This document shows positions 31,402 to 41,755 of a DNA stretch of 64,000 bases, one piece after another; position 1 is the stretch's first letter; the number at the start of each line of letters is the position of its first letter. The stretch is taken from positions 1 through 64,000 of the forward strand of contig CAYZWT010000007.1 in the NCBI GenBank assembly GCA_964482225.1, given 5' to 3'. The notes beneath the pieces were generated by a model that worked only from the letters and a program-made list of their open reading frames with translations, ran no database searches and had not been told where the DNA came from. The stretch comes from UBA1429 sp964482225. GTDB lineage: Bacteria; Chloroflexota; Anaerolineae; UBA1429. The position numbers and the translations under genes were made by a program.

Positions 31402-31728
31402 TTAGTTGCGATCGAGAGGCAGCCAGCCCGCTTCATAGAGCGCCCGCTGAATCTGCTCGCGGCGCAGCTCTAGCCCCTTTGGATCCTGCTTCATGCACTC
31501 TTCGAGCACACGTTTGGGCGGCAGGTTCCCGAATACATCCTGCTTGTTCAGGCAATCCCCCAACAGCTCGATATCACAGCGCATGACGTTGAGCAGATAA
31601 GAGATGATCAGCCCGCGATCCAGATCGCTCTGTGGCGGCCCCTCGACCTCCTCGTACTCTTGCAGAAAACGGTCTATCAGCGCCACGAGTTCGGATGCAA
31701 AGTATATGGTCCCATCCTGTCTGATCAT
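31402..31728 (-). CDS. Hypothetical soluble protein
   Basis: A 108-residue, acidic and helix-rich protein without recognised family. Segments include FASELVALIDRFLQEYEEVE, LDRGLIISYLLNVMRCDIEL and the tail RREQIQRALYEAGWLPLDRN. The start at 31728 follows GGGGGAG; the ATG at 31758 is possible but lacks a ribosome site. A clear promoter about 40-70 nt upstream supports expression. It is convergent with the MBL gene and downstream of prfB on the same strand, but its own promoter makes it independent. Confidence 0.6.
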   Translation of the reverse strand: MIRQDGTIYFASELVALIDRFLQEYEEVEGPPQSDLDRGLIISYLLNVMRCDIELLGDCLNKQDVFGNLPPKRVLEECMKQDPKGLELRREQIQRALYEAGWLPLDRN

Positions 31729-31773
31729 GCCGGCAGATTCTCCCCCGCTTTTCCCCATCTTGACCACGGCGAC

Positions 31774-31802
31774 ATTATAGACGCGCCGCCAAGTGGTGAC
31801 AA
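31774..31802 (-). promoter_or_regulatory. Sigma70-like promoter of the 31402-31728 gene
   Basis: TTGTCA (31797-31802), 17-nt spacer, TATAAT (31774-31779) on the minus strand. Confidence 0.75.
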
Positions 31803-31866
31803 GCCCATGCCGTGTCAGGCCAGACTGACCGCATTCTGGCGCCAGGGCAGGCACGCGCGCCCGGCG

Positions 31867-32971
31867 TTAGTTCTGGCCCACCATCTGGTGCAGATAGGCC
31901 TCGATCAACCCATCTATCTCGCCATCCAGCACGGCCGTAGTATTGCCCGTCTCCCAGCCGGTGCGCAGGTCCTTGACCATGCGGTAGGGGTGCAGTACAT
32001 ACGAGCGGATCTGGTTGCCCCAGCCCGCCGAGACCAGCTCGCCCCGGAGCTTGGCCCGCTCCTCTTCCAGCCGTTGCTCCTCCAGGGCATAGAGCCGCGC
32101 CGTGAGCACCGCCATGGCGCGCTCGCGGTTCTGGGCCTGCGAGCGTTCGTTCTGGCAAGTGACCACCAGCCCGCTGGGGCGGTGGGTAATGCGCACGGCG
32201 GTCGAGTTCTTTTGCACGTTCTGGCCGCCGTGGCCCGAAGCCTTGAAAAAGTCCAGCTCCAGATCGTCGGGGTTGATCTCGATGCTCACCTCGTCCGCCA
32301 CATCGGGGATCACCTCTACCATGGCAAAGGAGGTGTGGCGGCGGTGGGCATTATCAAAGGGAGAGATGCGCACCAGGCGATGGACGCCGCGCTCGGAGCG
32401 CAAATAGCCAAAGGCGTTGCGCCCGCTGATCTCGACGGTGGCGCTCTTGATCCCGGCGCCATCGCCCTCGGTCTCGTCAATGATCTCGACGCCGAACCCG
32501 CGCCGCTCCGCCCAGCGCAGATACATGCGCAGCAGCATCTCGGCCCAATCCTGCGATTCGGTGCCGCCGGCCCCGGCATAGACGGTCAAAATGGCATTCG
32601 CATGGTCATGGCGGCCGGAGATCATCAGCTCCAGGCGCAAGCGGGACAGCTCGCCGGCGAGCTCTTGGGCTTCAGCCTCGATCTCTGCGAGCCAATCGCC
32701 CTCTTCTTGCTCCTCCTGCGCCAATTCGAGCAGCTCGGCCAGCTCGGTCAGGCGTTGCGCCAGGGTGCGCCAGGTGTTTGACGTCGCCTCTAGGCCCGCC
32801 AGCTCGCGCATGGCGGCCTGTGCGGTCTCCGGGTCATCCCAAAAACCTGGCTCTGCGGAGCGTTCGCGCAGCTCGGCAATCTGCTGTTCGATGGCAGGCA
32901 GGTCAAAGACGCTCCTGGAGGGCGTTCACACCCTGGCGCATCTCGAGGATCGTGTTGCTCAAATCATCCAT
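31867..32971 (-). CDS. prfB: Peptide chain release factor 2, with programmed +1 frameshift
   Basis: RF2 frees the finished peptide at UGA and UAA stops. The gene is in two frames. The first runs from ATG 32971 (after GGGGAGGA) for 22 codons (MDDLSNTILEMRQGVNALQE..) to a TGA at 32905-32903. The second frame starts with GAC at 32904 and runs to 31867, giving a 367-residue product, the usual RF2 length. The anticodon-like motif SPF (RISPFDNAHRR) and the catalytic GGQ (SGHGGQNVQKNS) are both present. It lies 28 nt after ftsY and is co-transcribed with it. Confidence 0.97.
32902..32916 (-). promoter_or_regulatory. RF2 programmed frameshift site
   Basis: On the minus strand the sequence is AGGAG CGT CTT TGA C: a Shine-Dalgarno-like AGGAG (32916-32912), 3 nt, then the slippery CTT with in-frame TGA followed by C. 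This is the classic autoregulatory site of prfB: low RF2 lets the ribosome shift +1 and make more RF2. Confidence 0.96.
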
Positions 32972-32999
32972 TATGGGTAATCCTCCCCTGAGTTCGAGA

Positions 33000-33923
33000 T
33001 CAGTCGGGCGCAAACAAGGCGTCCACAAAGGCTGCGGGAGCAAACTCGGCCCAATCATCCAGGCCCTCACCCGTGGCGGCAAATAGCACAGGCAAGCCCA
33101 GATCGCGCCCGATGGCAAACACCATGCCGCCCTTGGCCGAGCTATCCAGCTTGGCCAACACCACCCCCGTCACCCCGACGGCCTTGGTGAACTCTTGGGC
33201 CTGCTTGAGGGCGTTCTGGCCCGTGGTGGCATCCAGCACGAGCAAGGTCTCATGGGGTGCGCCTTCCACTTGCCTGCGAACGATGTTGCACACCTTGGAC
33301 AGCTCTTGCATCAAGTTGTGTTTGGTGTGCAGGCGGCCGGCCGTATCCACGATCAGGACGTTTGCGTGTCGCGCTTGGCCGGCCTGGATGGCGTCGTACA
33401 CCACGGCGCCCGGATCGGCCTTGGGCTGGTGCGCGATCACCTCCACGCCCACCCGCTGCCCCCACACCTGGAGCTGGTCAATGGCGGCGGCGCGAAAGGT
33501 ATCCGCCGCGGCCAGCAGCACCCGGTCGCCACGCTCGCGGTGATACTGGGCCAGCTTGGCGATGCTGGTGGTCTTGCCGGAGCCATTGACCCCCACGACG
33601 AGCACCACGCTGAGCTCGCGGGGCGGGCCTACCAGATAGGCGCGCTGGTTGGCCACCAGCAAATTGACCAACTCTAACTTGAGGAGGTCTTGCACCTCCG
33701 CAGGTGCGCGCAGCCTCTGGCGGGCCACTTCCTCGCGCACGGTCTCGATCAGATCGAGGGCCGTGGTCATGCCGATGTCGGCCTGGATGAGCAGCATCTC
33801 CAACTCATCCCAGGTTTCCGGGGTGATCTCGCTGGCGCGAAAGAGGTTGGCGATGCGCCCGAATACCGACTGGCGCGTCTTGGCGAGCCCGTTCTCGATC
33901 TTGGATCTGCCGATTCGCAGCAC
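33000..33923 (-). CDS. ftsY: Signal recognition particle receptor FtsY
   Basis: A 307-residue SRP-type GTPase, the NG domain only; there is no acidic A domain. G1 is VVGVNGSGKTTSIAKL near residues 113-128; the insertion-box region has LLAAADTFRAAAIDQL; G3 is IVDTAGRLHTK; G4 reads VVLAKLDSSAKGG, with Ala where Thr of TKxD is usual; the closing GEGLDDWAEFAPAAFVDALF is typical FtsY. It docks SRP-ribosome complexes at the membrane. The start is a GTG at 33923 after GAGAGGA. A near-consensus promoter lies 38 nt upstream, and prfB follows as the second gene of the operon. Confidence 0.96.
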   Translation of the reverse strand: MLRIGRSKIENGLAKTRQSVFGRIANLFRASEITPETWDELEMLLIQADIGMTTALDLIETVREEVARQRLRAPAEVQDLLKLELVNLLVANQRAYLVGPPRELSVVLVVGVNGSGKTTSIAKLAQYHRERGDRVLLAAADTFRAAAIDQLQVWGQRVGVEVIAHQPKADPGAVVYDAIQAGQARHANVLIVDTAGRLHTKHNLMQELSKVCNIVRRQVEGAPHETLLVLDATTGQNALKQAQEFTKAVGVTGVVLAKLDSSAKGGMVFAIGRDLGLPVLFAATGEGLDDWAEFAPAAFVDALFAPD

Positions 33924-33960
33924 TGGCGTCCTCTCGTTCTGTACCTAGTTCCGGCACTCG

Positions 33961-33989
33961 ATTATACCTGGGCTCCACAGGATGCACAA
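33961..33989 (-). promoter_or_regulatory. Sigma70-like promoter of ftsY-prfB
   Basis: TTGTGC (33984-33989), 17-nt spacer, TATAAT (33961-33966) on the minus strand. Confidence 0.8.
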
Positions 33990-34010
33990 AAAACGGGCAG
34001 GAGCCCCCGT
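33988..34010 (-). terminator. Short terminator of the MarR-ABC operon
   Basis: On the minus strand ACGGG/CCCGT pairs around an 8-nt loop and is followed by TTTTTT. It lies just after the permease gene and touches the ftsY -35 box. The stem is short, so confidence is moderate. Confidence 0.5.
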
Positions 34011-34063
34011 ATCTTGACAACGCGCGGCAATCGCGCCACACACGCACGATGCATGCTGGGCGG

Positions 34064-34816
34064 TCATTCCCAGCGGAACGTCAGGGCCGCAACGAGCGTC
34101 CCAACGACCAACATCCCGCCCAGTACGACGACCTCGACGAGATGCTGGCCAACGGGCTCGCCGAACCAGAGCCCTCTCAGCAGTGTCACCACATGGGTCA
34201 GAGGGATGGCATCGGACACACGCCGCACGGATTCGGGCATGATGGCCAAGGGTACGGTGGCTCCGGAAAAGAACACCATCAGGTAGAGCAACACATTTCC
34301 TACCACCGTCGCGGCTCGGCCATTGGGCACCAGACTGGCCAGCACATAGCCCAGGGCGAGAAAGGCGCCTGCGCTCAGCAAGGCCCCCGCAGCCCAGGCC
34401 AGCACGTTCCCTTGGAACGGCACGCGGTATATGACCCGGCCTACCAAGACGAGGAGCAAGATGCCCAGCGCGATCATCACCAGGTAAACCAGCACGTCTC
34501 CGATCATATAGGTGATGGGGCGTAGCGGGGTAGCTCGAAAGCGGCGCAACGCCCCGAGCTCTCGCAGTGTCGTGATGCCGATCGGTATGGCAATCAGTCC
34601 GACCATGCCGATGACGATGGCGGCATAGCCCGGCACATTGACATCCAGCGCGCCTCTGCCTCCGAACTCTGGCGCGGGGGCGTTCCCAAGGACAAAGCCC
34701 ATCAGGATCAGTAGCATGGGCGCGAAAAGGAGCGTGAAAAACACGCTCACGGGCTCTCGCAGATAGAGCTTGGATTGTACGACAACGAGCTTCCACAGGG
34801 CACGTGTTTGTAGCAT
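34064..34816 (-). CDS. ABC-2 type efflux permease (DrrB/YadH-like)
   Basis: A 250-residue permease with six membrane helices. The N-terminal cytoplasmic part is ALWKLVVVQSKLYLREPVS, then a helix pair starting FFTLLFAPMLLILMGFVLG. The cytoplasmic turn TTLRELGALRRFRATPLRPI is the ABC-2 coupling region; the last part, with FFSGATVPLAIMPESVRRVS, is a family hallmark. It starts 1 nt after the ATPase gene ends, so the two are coupled. The ensemble with a MarR repressor points to drug or lipid export. Confidence 0.9.
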   Translation of the reverse strand: MLQTRALWKLVVVQSKLYLREPVSVFFTLLFAPMLLILMGFVLGNAPAPEFGGRGALDVNVPGYAAIVIGMVGLIAIPIGITTLRELGALRRFRATPLRPITYMIGDVLVYLVMIALGILLLVLVGRVIYRVPFQGNVLAWAAGALLSAGAFLALGYVLASLVPNGRAATVVGNVLLYLMVFFSGATVPLAIMPESVRRVSDAIPLTHVVTLLRGLWFGEPVGQHLVEVVVLGGMLVVGTLVAALTFRWE

Positions 34817-34817
34817 G

Positions 34818-35747
34818 CTACTCCCTCATCTCTCGCCCGGTCAGCGCCAGGAACACATCCTCTAGCGTCGGCTGCTCTGTGCGCAGATCTGCAAAGGCGA
34901 CGCGATGCTCCTCTAGGACAGCGACCAATCTGCCTAGCAGCCCTTCCCTTTCCCCATACACGATGACGCGCTCCCCGATCCGCTCCACCCGCGCCACGCC
35001 AGGGACGTTCCGGAGCAATGCCTCGCAGGAGAGATCGTCCGTCGAGAGAATCACCCGGTGCTCGGCCTGCAGAGAGGCGATCAGGTTGCCCGGCGTGTCC
35101 AGGGCCACGATCTTGCCGTAATCCATGATGGCGATCCTGTCGCAGAGCCGCTCGGCCTCCTCCATAGAGTGGGTCGTCAAAAAGACCGTCTTTTCTCGGG
35201 AACGCATGTCGCGCACCAGATCCCACATGGCGCGCCGCGCCTGCGGGTCCAGTCCCGTGGTCAACTCGTCCAAAAAGACCACCTCTGGGTCGTTGAGCAG
35301 GGCCAGGGCGATGAATACCCGTTGTCGCTGGCCGCCAGACAACTTGGCAAGATAGCTTGTGCGCCGTTGGGCCAGCCCCATCTGTTCCAGCAAGAGCCTC
35401 CAGTCCACACTGCTGCGGTAAAAGGCGGAAAAGAGGTCGAGGGCCTCGCCGACCTTGATGCGGGGGGGCAAGGCCGCTGCCTGCAACTGGATGCCCATGC
35501 GCTGCCGCAATTCGTAGCCATCCTTGATCGGCGACAGGCCCAACACCCGGACGGACCCCTCATCGGGGCGCCTCAGGCCCTCGATGCACTCGATGGTCGT
35601 GGTCTTGCCCGCCCCATTCGGCCCCAACAGGCCAAAGACCTGGCCCTGGCCTACATCGAAGGAAACGCCATCTACCGCCCTGATCTCTCCATACCTTTTG
35701 GCCAGATCGCGCACCTGAACCACAGTCTCGCCCACGTCCGTACGCAT
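34818..35747 (-). CDS. ABC transporter ATP-binding protein (DrrA/CcmA-like)
   Basis: A 309-residue ATPase. Walker A is LLGPNGAGKTTTIECI near residues 38-53, the signature is KLSGGQRQRVFIALAL near 140, Walker B is VVFLDELTTGLDPQARR, and the switch His is in VFLTTHSMEEAERLCD. The C-terminal 85 residues are the extra domain of daunorubicin-type exporters. Note Leu after DE in Walker B, where Pro is usual; this is a known variant in the family. It drives the permease downstream. It is the second gene of the operon, after the MarR gene (52 nt apart). Confidence 0.92.
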   Translation of the reverse strand: MRTDVGETVVQVRDLAKRYGEIRAVDGVSFDVGQGQVFGLLGPNGAGKTTTIECIEGLRRPDEGSVRVLGLSPIKDGYELRQRMGIQLQAAALPPRIKVGEALDLFSAFYRSSVDWRLLLEQMGLAQRRTSYLAKLSGGQRQRVFIALALLNDPEVVFLDELTTGLDPQARRAMWDLVRDMRSREKTVFLTTHSMEEAERLCDRIAIMDYGKIVALDTPGNLIASLQAEHRVILSTDDLSCEALLRNVPGVARVERIGERVIVYGEREGLLGRLVAVLEEHRVAFADLRTEQPTLEDVFLALTGREMRE

Positions 35748-35799
35748 TCGTCCACTGCCTTTCTATTCGCGGCACGAGGCTGGCAGACGTCCGGGCCTG

Positions 35800-36288
35800 T
35801 CACTCATGATCCGCAAGGCCCGCCATGAGGCCCGCAACCAGCCTACCCTCTGGAAACTCGACGATCAACCTCCGGAGCAGATCCCGAAGCCTGTTCGACT
35901 CGGCGCCGAGGGATTGCAGCGCCTGGTACAGGGGGTCCTCACCGGCTATCACCGGGACGTTCACCACAAGCTCGGTGCCCTTTTCGGTGATTGTGATGGG
36001 ACTCTTGCGCCGATCATCCGGATCGCTGCCCCGGCGGGCCAGGCCCTCGCGCTCTAGCGCGTCTACTGCCCGCACCAAGGTAGAGAGGTCCAGCCCCATG
36101 CGGCGGCCGATCTCGCTGATGGACAGCGTCTCGAACTGGAGCATGCGCAAAACGCCGTGTTGCAACACACTCACCCGCGCCCCACGTGCGCGCAGCCGTT
36201 CCTCCAGCGCCTGGTTGGCGAACTTGAGCAGCAGAGCCGCATAAATGTGTATCTCGTTTGCCATCAGGTGCAGATCGCCTTCTCGCAT
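35800..36288 (-). CDS. MarR-family transcriptional repressor
   Basis: A 162-residue winged-helix protein. The DNA-binding core is LSISEIGRRMGLDLSTLVRA (helix-turn-helix) followed by the wing ALEREGLARRGSDPDDRRKS, which carries the conserved D.DDRR motif of MarR. The N- and C-terminal helices would form the dimer interface and ligand pocket. The start at 36288 is preceded by AAGGAGA; a start at 36324 would lie in the operator. A large palindrome overlaps its promoter, so it probably represses itself and the ABC efflux genes downstream until a ligand binds. Confidence 0.9.
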   Translation of the reverse strand: MREGDLHLMANEIHIYAALLLKFANQALEERLRARGARVSVLQHGVLRMLQFETLSISEIGRRMGLDLSTLVRAVDALEREGLARRGSDPDDRRKSPITITEKGTELVVNVPVIAGEDPLYQALQSLGAESNRLRDLLRRLIVEFPEGRLVAGLMAGLADHE

Positions 36289-36308
36289 GGGGTCGGGGCT
36301 CTCCTTGA

Positions 36309-36343
36309 ATACTTGCGCTTGCAATTATTGCAAACGCAAGTAT
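36309..36343. promoter_or_regulatory. 35-bp near-perfect palindrome, MarR operator
   Basis: Two 16-bp arms around a 3-nt centre have one mismatched pair (ATACTTGCGCTTGCAA and TTGCAAACGCAAGTAT). The palindrome covers the predicted transcription start and touches the -10 box of the MarR gene, the expected place for an autorepressor site. Confidence 0.8.
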
Positions 36344-36367
36344 ATACTATAGGTACTCGAGTGTCAA
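36339..36367 (-). promoter_or_regulatory. Sigma70 promoter of the MarR-ABC operon
   Basis: TTGACA (36362-36367), 17-nt spacer, TATACT (36339-36344) on the minus strand. Its -10 box lies inside the right arm of the palindrome. Confidence 0.88.
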
Positions 36368-36408
36368 CAAGCAATCGGACCTTTGCCCGCATCCAGGGCC
36401 CGATCCGT

Positions 36409-36437
36409 TTGACGCCCCCTGCCGCGCCCCCTACAAT
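36409..36437 (+). promoter_or_regulatory. Sigma70-like promoter of recD2
   Basis: TTGACG (36409-36414), 17-nt spacer, TACAAT (36432-36437), about 33 nt before the ATG at 36470. Confidence 0.8.
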
Positions 36438-36469
36438 GGGCGCGTGAACCACCTGGGAGCAGCACGGCG

Positions 36470-38761
36470 ATGACACCCCCGAACGACAAGCCTTCCCCCC
36501 ACCAGCGTTCCTTCTCCTTGGGCACCCAGGGAGAGCCCATTGAAGGCGACTATGCAGTGGCGCGGGTCACCTTTCACAACCCCGACAACGATTACGCCGT
36601 GGTGCAGCTCACCCCCGCCGATTCGGATGACGACGCCATCGCGTTTACGGCGGTGGGCGCGCTCCACAACCCCGAGGCGGGCGCCTGCTATCGCATCCAG
36701 GGAACCTGGCACATAGACCCGCGCTTTGGCCCCCAGGTGCGCCTCAGCTCCGCCATTCCCCAGGCGCCCACCACCCTGGCGGCCATCGAACGCTACCTGG
36801 CAGGGGCCAGTATCAAGGGACTGGGCCCCCACTATGCGCGGCTGGTGGTGCAGCAATTTGGCGAGGAGATCCTCAAGGTGCTGGACGAGGGCGGCGCGCG
36901 GCTACGCGAGGTGCCGGGCATCGGGCCGGTGCGGGCGCGCCAGATCCAGGAGAGCTGGGCCGAGCACCAGGGCATCCACGAGCTGATGGCCAACCTGCAA
37001 GGGGTGGCAGGGCTGACCCCCGGCCAGGCCCAACGCATTTACCGGGAGCTGGGGAGCGACGCCTGGCAGGCCATCACCAGCGACCCTTACCTGCTGGCGG
37101 AGCAGGTGCGCGGCTTTGGGTTCAAGACCTGCGACCGCATCGGGCGCTCCCTGGGGTTGGACGCCCTGGCGCCCCAACGCTTGCAGGCCGGGCTGCTGCA
37201 CGCCCTCTCTCAGGCCCTGGACGATGGCCATTTGTGGACCGCGCCCGACGACCTTCTGGCCCAGGCCGCCGAGCTGCTGGACGCCCCCCCAGAGCTGCTA
37301 GCGGGCCAGCTAGAGGCACTGATCGCCCAGGGGCGCGCCACGCGGGTGAACCTGGGGCCGGGGCCCGATGCGCCGCAGGGCATCTATCTGCGGGCGGCGG
37401 CCCAGGCCGAGGAACGCATCGCGCGGCGCCTGGCCGCCTGGCTGGATGCCCCGCCCGCCGAAGCGCTGCAGCTCACGCCCCGCGTAGCCGAAAAGCAGGT
37501 GGCCGCCGCCAGCCCCGGCGCCCTCACCGACGACCAGCGCCGCGCCATCGTGCGGCTGCTCTGCGGCCAGCGGCTGGTGGTGCTCACAGGCGGCCCGGGC
37601 ACCGGCAAGACCACCACCATGCGCACCCTGATCCGCTGCCTGGAGGCGTTCGAGATCTCGTACGCCCTGTGCGCCACCACCGGCCGGGCCAGCAAACAGC
37701 TCGCCGATACGGCCGAGCGCCCGGCGGCCACCGTCCACCGCCACCTGGGGATCGGCTTTGGCCCCGAGGCCCAAGAGGCGCAGCCCGTGCGCGAGACGGT
37801 GCTGATCATTGACGAGGCATCGATGATTGACCTCTGGCTGATGGATCAGATCGTCGAGCGGCTGGCGCCCCACACCCACCTGTTTCTGGTGGGCGATGTA
37901 GACCAGCTCCCGCCCGTGGGCCCCGGCGCCGTGCTGCAAGACCTGATCGCCCTGGCCGAGAGCCGCGCCGCGTCCGGCCTGGAGGTGGTGCGCCTGGATA
38001 CGATCTTTCGCCAGGAGGCGGGCGACCGCAGCCTGATCGTGGTCAACTGTCACCGGGTGCGCGGGGGCCAACGACCCCTGGCGGGCGCTCCTGAGAGCTC
38101 GGACTATTACGAGATGCTGCGGGCCACGCCCCAGGAGGCCCGCGACCTGATCGTCGAGCTGGCCGCCGAGCGGTTGCCCCGCTACCTGGGCGTGCCCCCC
38201 GCCGAGGTGCAGGTGCTCTCGCCCATGCACGGCGGAGATGCCGGCGTGCAGGCCCTCAACGCCGCGCTGCAAGCGCGCCTGAACCCGCCCGCGCCCAGCA
38301 AGCAAGAGCTCTCCCTGGGCCGGGGCAACGATGGCCCTCGCCTGACCCTGCGGGTGGGCGACAAGGTGCGCCAGACCCGCAACGACTATCGCAAGGGCGT
38401 GTTCAACGGCGACCTGGGCGTCATCGCGGGGATGAACCGCGAGGAGCAGACGATCCAGGTGCGCTTTGACGACCAGGCGCTACCCTACACCCTGGCCGAG
38501 CTGGATGACCTGGTGCACGCCTGGGCCATGACGGTGCACGCAGCCCAGGGCTCCCAATGGCCCGCCGTGGTGATCGCGCTGCTGACGAGCCACTATGTCA
38601 TGCTGGAGCGCAACATCCTATATACCGCCCTCTCGCGGGCGCGCCGGTTGGCCGTGCTGGTCACCCAGGAGCGAGCGGTGCGCACGGCGATCCAGCGCAG
38701 CAATTCCACAGCGCGCCGCACGGGCCTCACGGCGCGCATGGCGGGCCAGACCCATCGGTAA
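36470..38761 (+). CDS. recD2: ATP-dependent 5'-3' DNA helicase RecD2
   Basis: A 763-residue SF1B helicase of the RecD2 (YrrC) type, which works without RecBC. The N-terminal OB-like part has EGDYAVARVTFHNPDNDYAV; HhH-like segments follow near 110-240 (VPGIGPVRARQIQESW, GFGFKTCDRIG). Helicase motifs: I at 374-383 (GGPGTGKTTT), Ia in CATTGRASKQLADT, II in VLIIDEASMIDLW, III in FLVGDVDQLPPVGPGA, IV-like in RLDTIFRQ, and V/VI in HAWAMTVHAAQGSQWPAV and YTALSRARRL. The final residues are a basic tail. The length fits the family. It acts in DNA repair and replication-fork processing. It is independently transcribed and lies 139 bp before ppdK. Confidence 0.95.
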   Translation: MTPPNDKPSPHQRSFSLGTQGEPIEGDYAVARVTFHNPDNDYAVVQLTPADSDDDAIAFTAVGALHNPEAGACYRIQGTWHIDPRFGPQVRLSSAIPQAPTTLAAIERYLAGASIKGLGPHYARLVVQQFGEEILKVLDEGGARLREVPGIGPVRARQIQESWAEHQGIHELMANLQGVAGLTPGQAQRIYRELGSDAWQAITSDPYLLAEQVRGFGFKTCDRIGRSLGLDALAPQRLQAGLLHALSQALDDGHLWTAPDDLLAQAAELLDAPPELLAGQLEALIAQGRATRVNLGPGPDAPQGIYLRAAAQAEERIARRLAAWLDAPPAEALQLTPRVAEKQVAAASPGALTDDQRRAIVRLLCGQRLVVLTGGPGTGKTTTMRTLIRCLEAFEISYALCATTGRASKQLADTAERPAATVHRHLGIGFGPEAQEAQPVRETVLIIDEASMIDLWLMDQIVERLAPHTHLFLVGDVDQLPPVGPGAVLQDLIALAESRAASGLEVVRLDTIFRQEAGDRSLIVVNCHRVRGGQRPLAGAPESSDYYEMLRATPQEARDLIVELAAERLPRYLGVPPAEVQVLSPMHGGDAGVQALNAALQARLNPPAPSKQELSLGRGNDGPRLTLRVGDKVRQTRNDYRKGVFNGDLGVIAGMNREEQTIQVRFDDQALPYTLAELDDLVHAWAMTVHAAQGSQWPAVVIALLTSHYVMLERNILYTALSRARRLAVLVTQERAVRTAIQRSNSTARRTGLTARMAGQTHR

Positions 38762-38786
38762 GCTCTTTGGGCCGGGCGCCGGTGAT

Positions 38787-38815
38787 TTGTCGGATCGGAG
38801 TGCGGAACCTATAAT
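38787..38815 (+). promoter_or_regulatory. Sigma70-like promoter of ppdK
   Basis: TTGTCG (38787-38792), 17-nt spacer, TATAAT (38810-38815), giving a leader of about 80 nt. Confidence 0.75.
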
Positions 38816-38900
38816 AAGGCGACTTTGCCCGCGACTGGCCGCGCCATGTCGCATGGCACGTCACACCAAGCATTCCCAAACGCTCAGGAGGATCGTTTCA

Positions 38901-41591
<2,691 letters not shown>

Positions 41592-41616
41592 TCTCTGACG
41601 GTAGCCGCATACAAGA

Positions 41617-41651
41617 GGCCGGGCCCCCAGGTGGGGGGTCCGGCCTTTTTT
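41617..41651 (+). terminator. Rho-independent terminator of ppdK
   Basis: GGCCGG..CCCC and GGGG..CCGGCC arms (41617-41645) form a GC-rich hairpin with a short loop, followed by TTTTTT. Confidence 0.92.
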
Positions 41652-41681
41652 CGTTGTGTGCGGAGGGGAAAGCGAATGCGC

Positions 41682-41710
41682 TTGCGAGTGCGGCGAGAGA
41701 TATGTACAAT
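41682..41710 (+). promoter_or_regulatory. Sigma70-like promoter of the NERD-helicase gene
   Basis: TTGCGA (41682-41687), 17-nt spacer, TACAAT (41705-41710), about 46 nt before the ATG at 41756. Confidence 0.75.
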
Positions 41711-41755
41711 GCAGTCAAAGAGCCGCAGCCAGAGGCAGGAGGGAGGCGTATACTC

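Noticed and set aside
37310..38305. 331-codon minus-strand frame opposite recD2
   Set aside because: Shadow in another frame of a gene with all helicase motifs.
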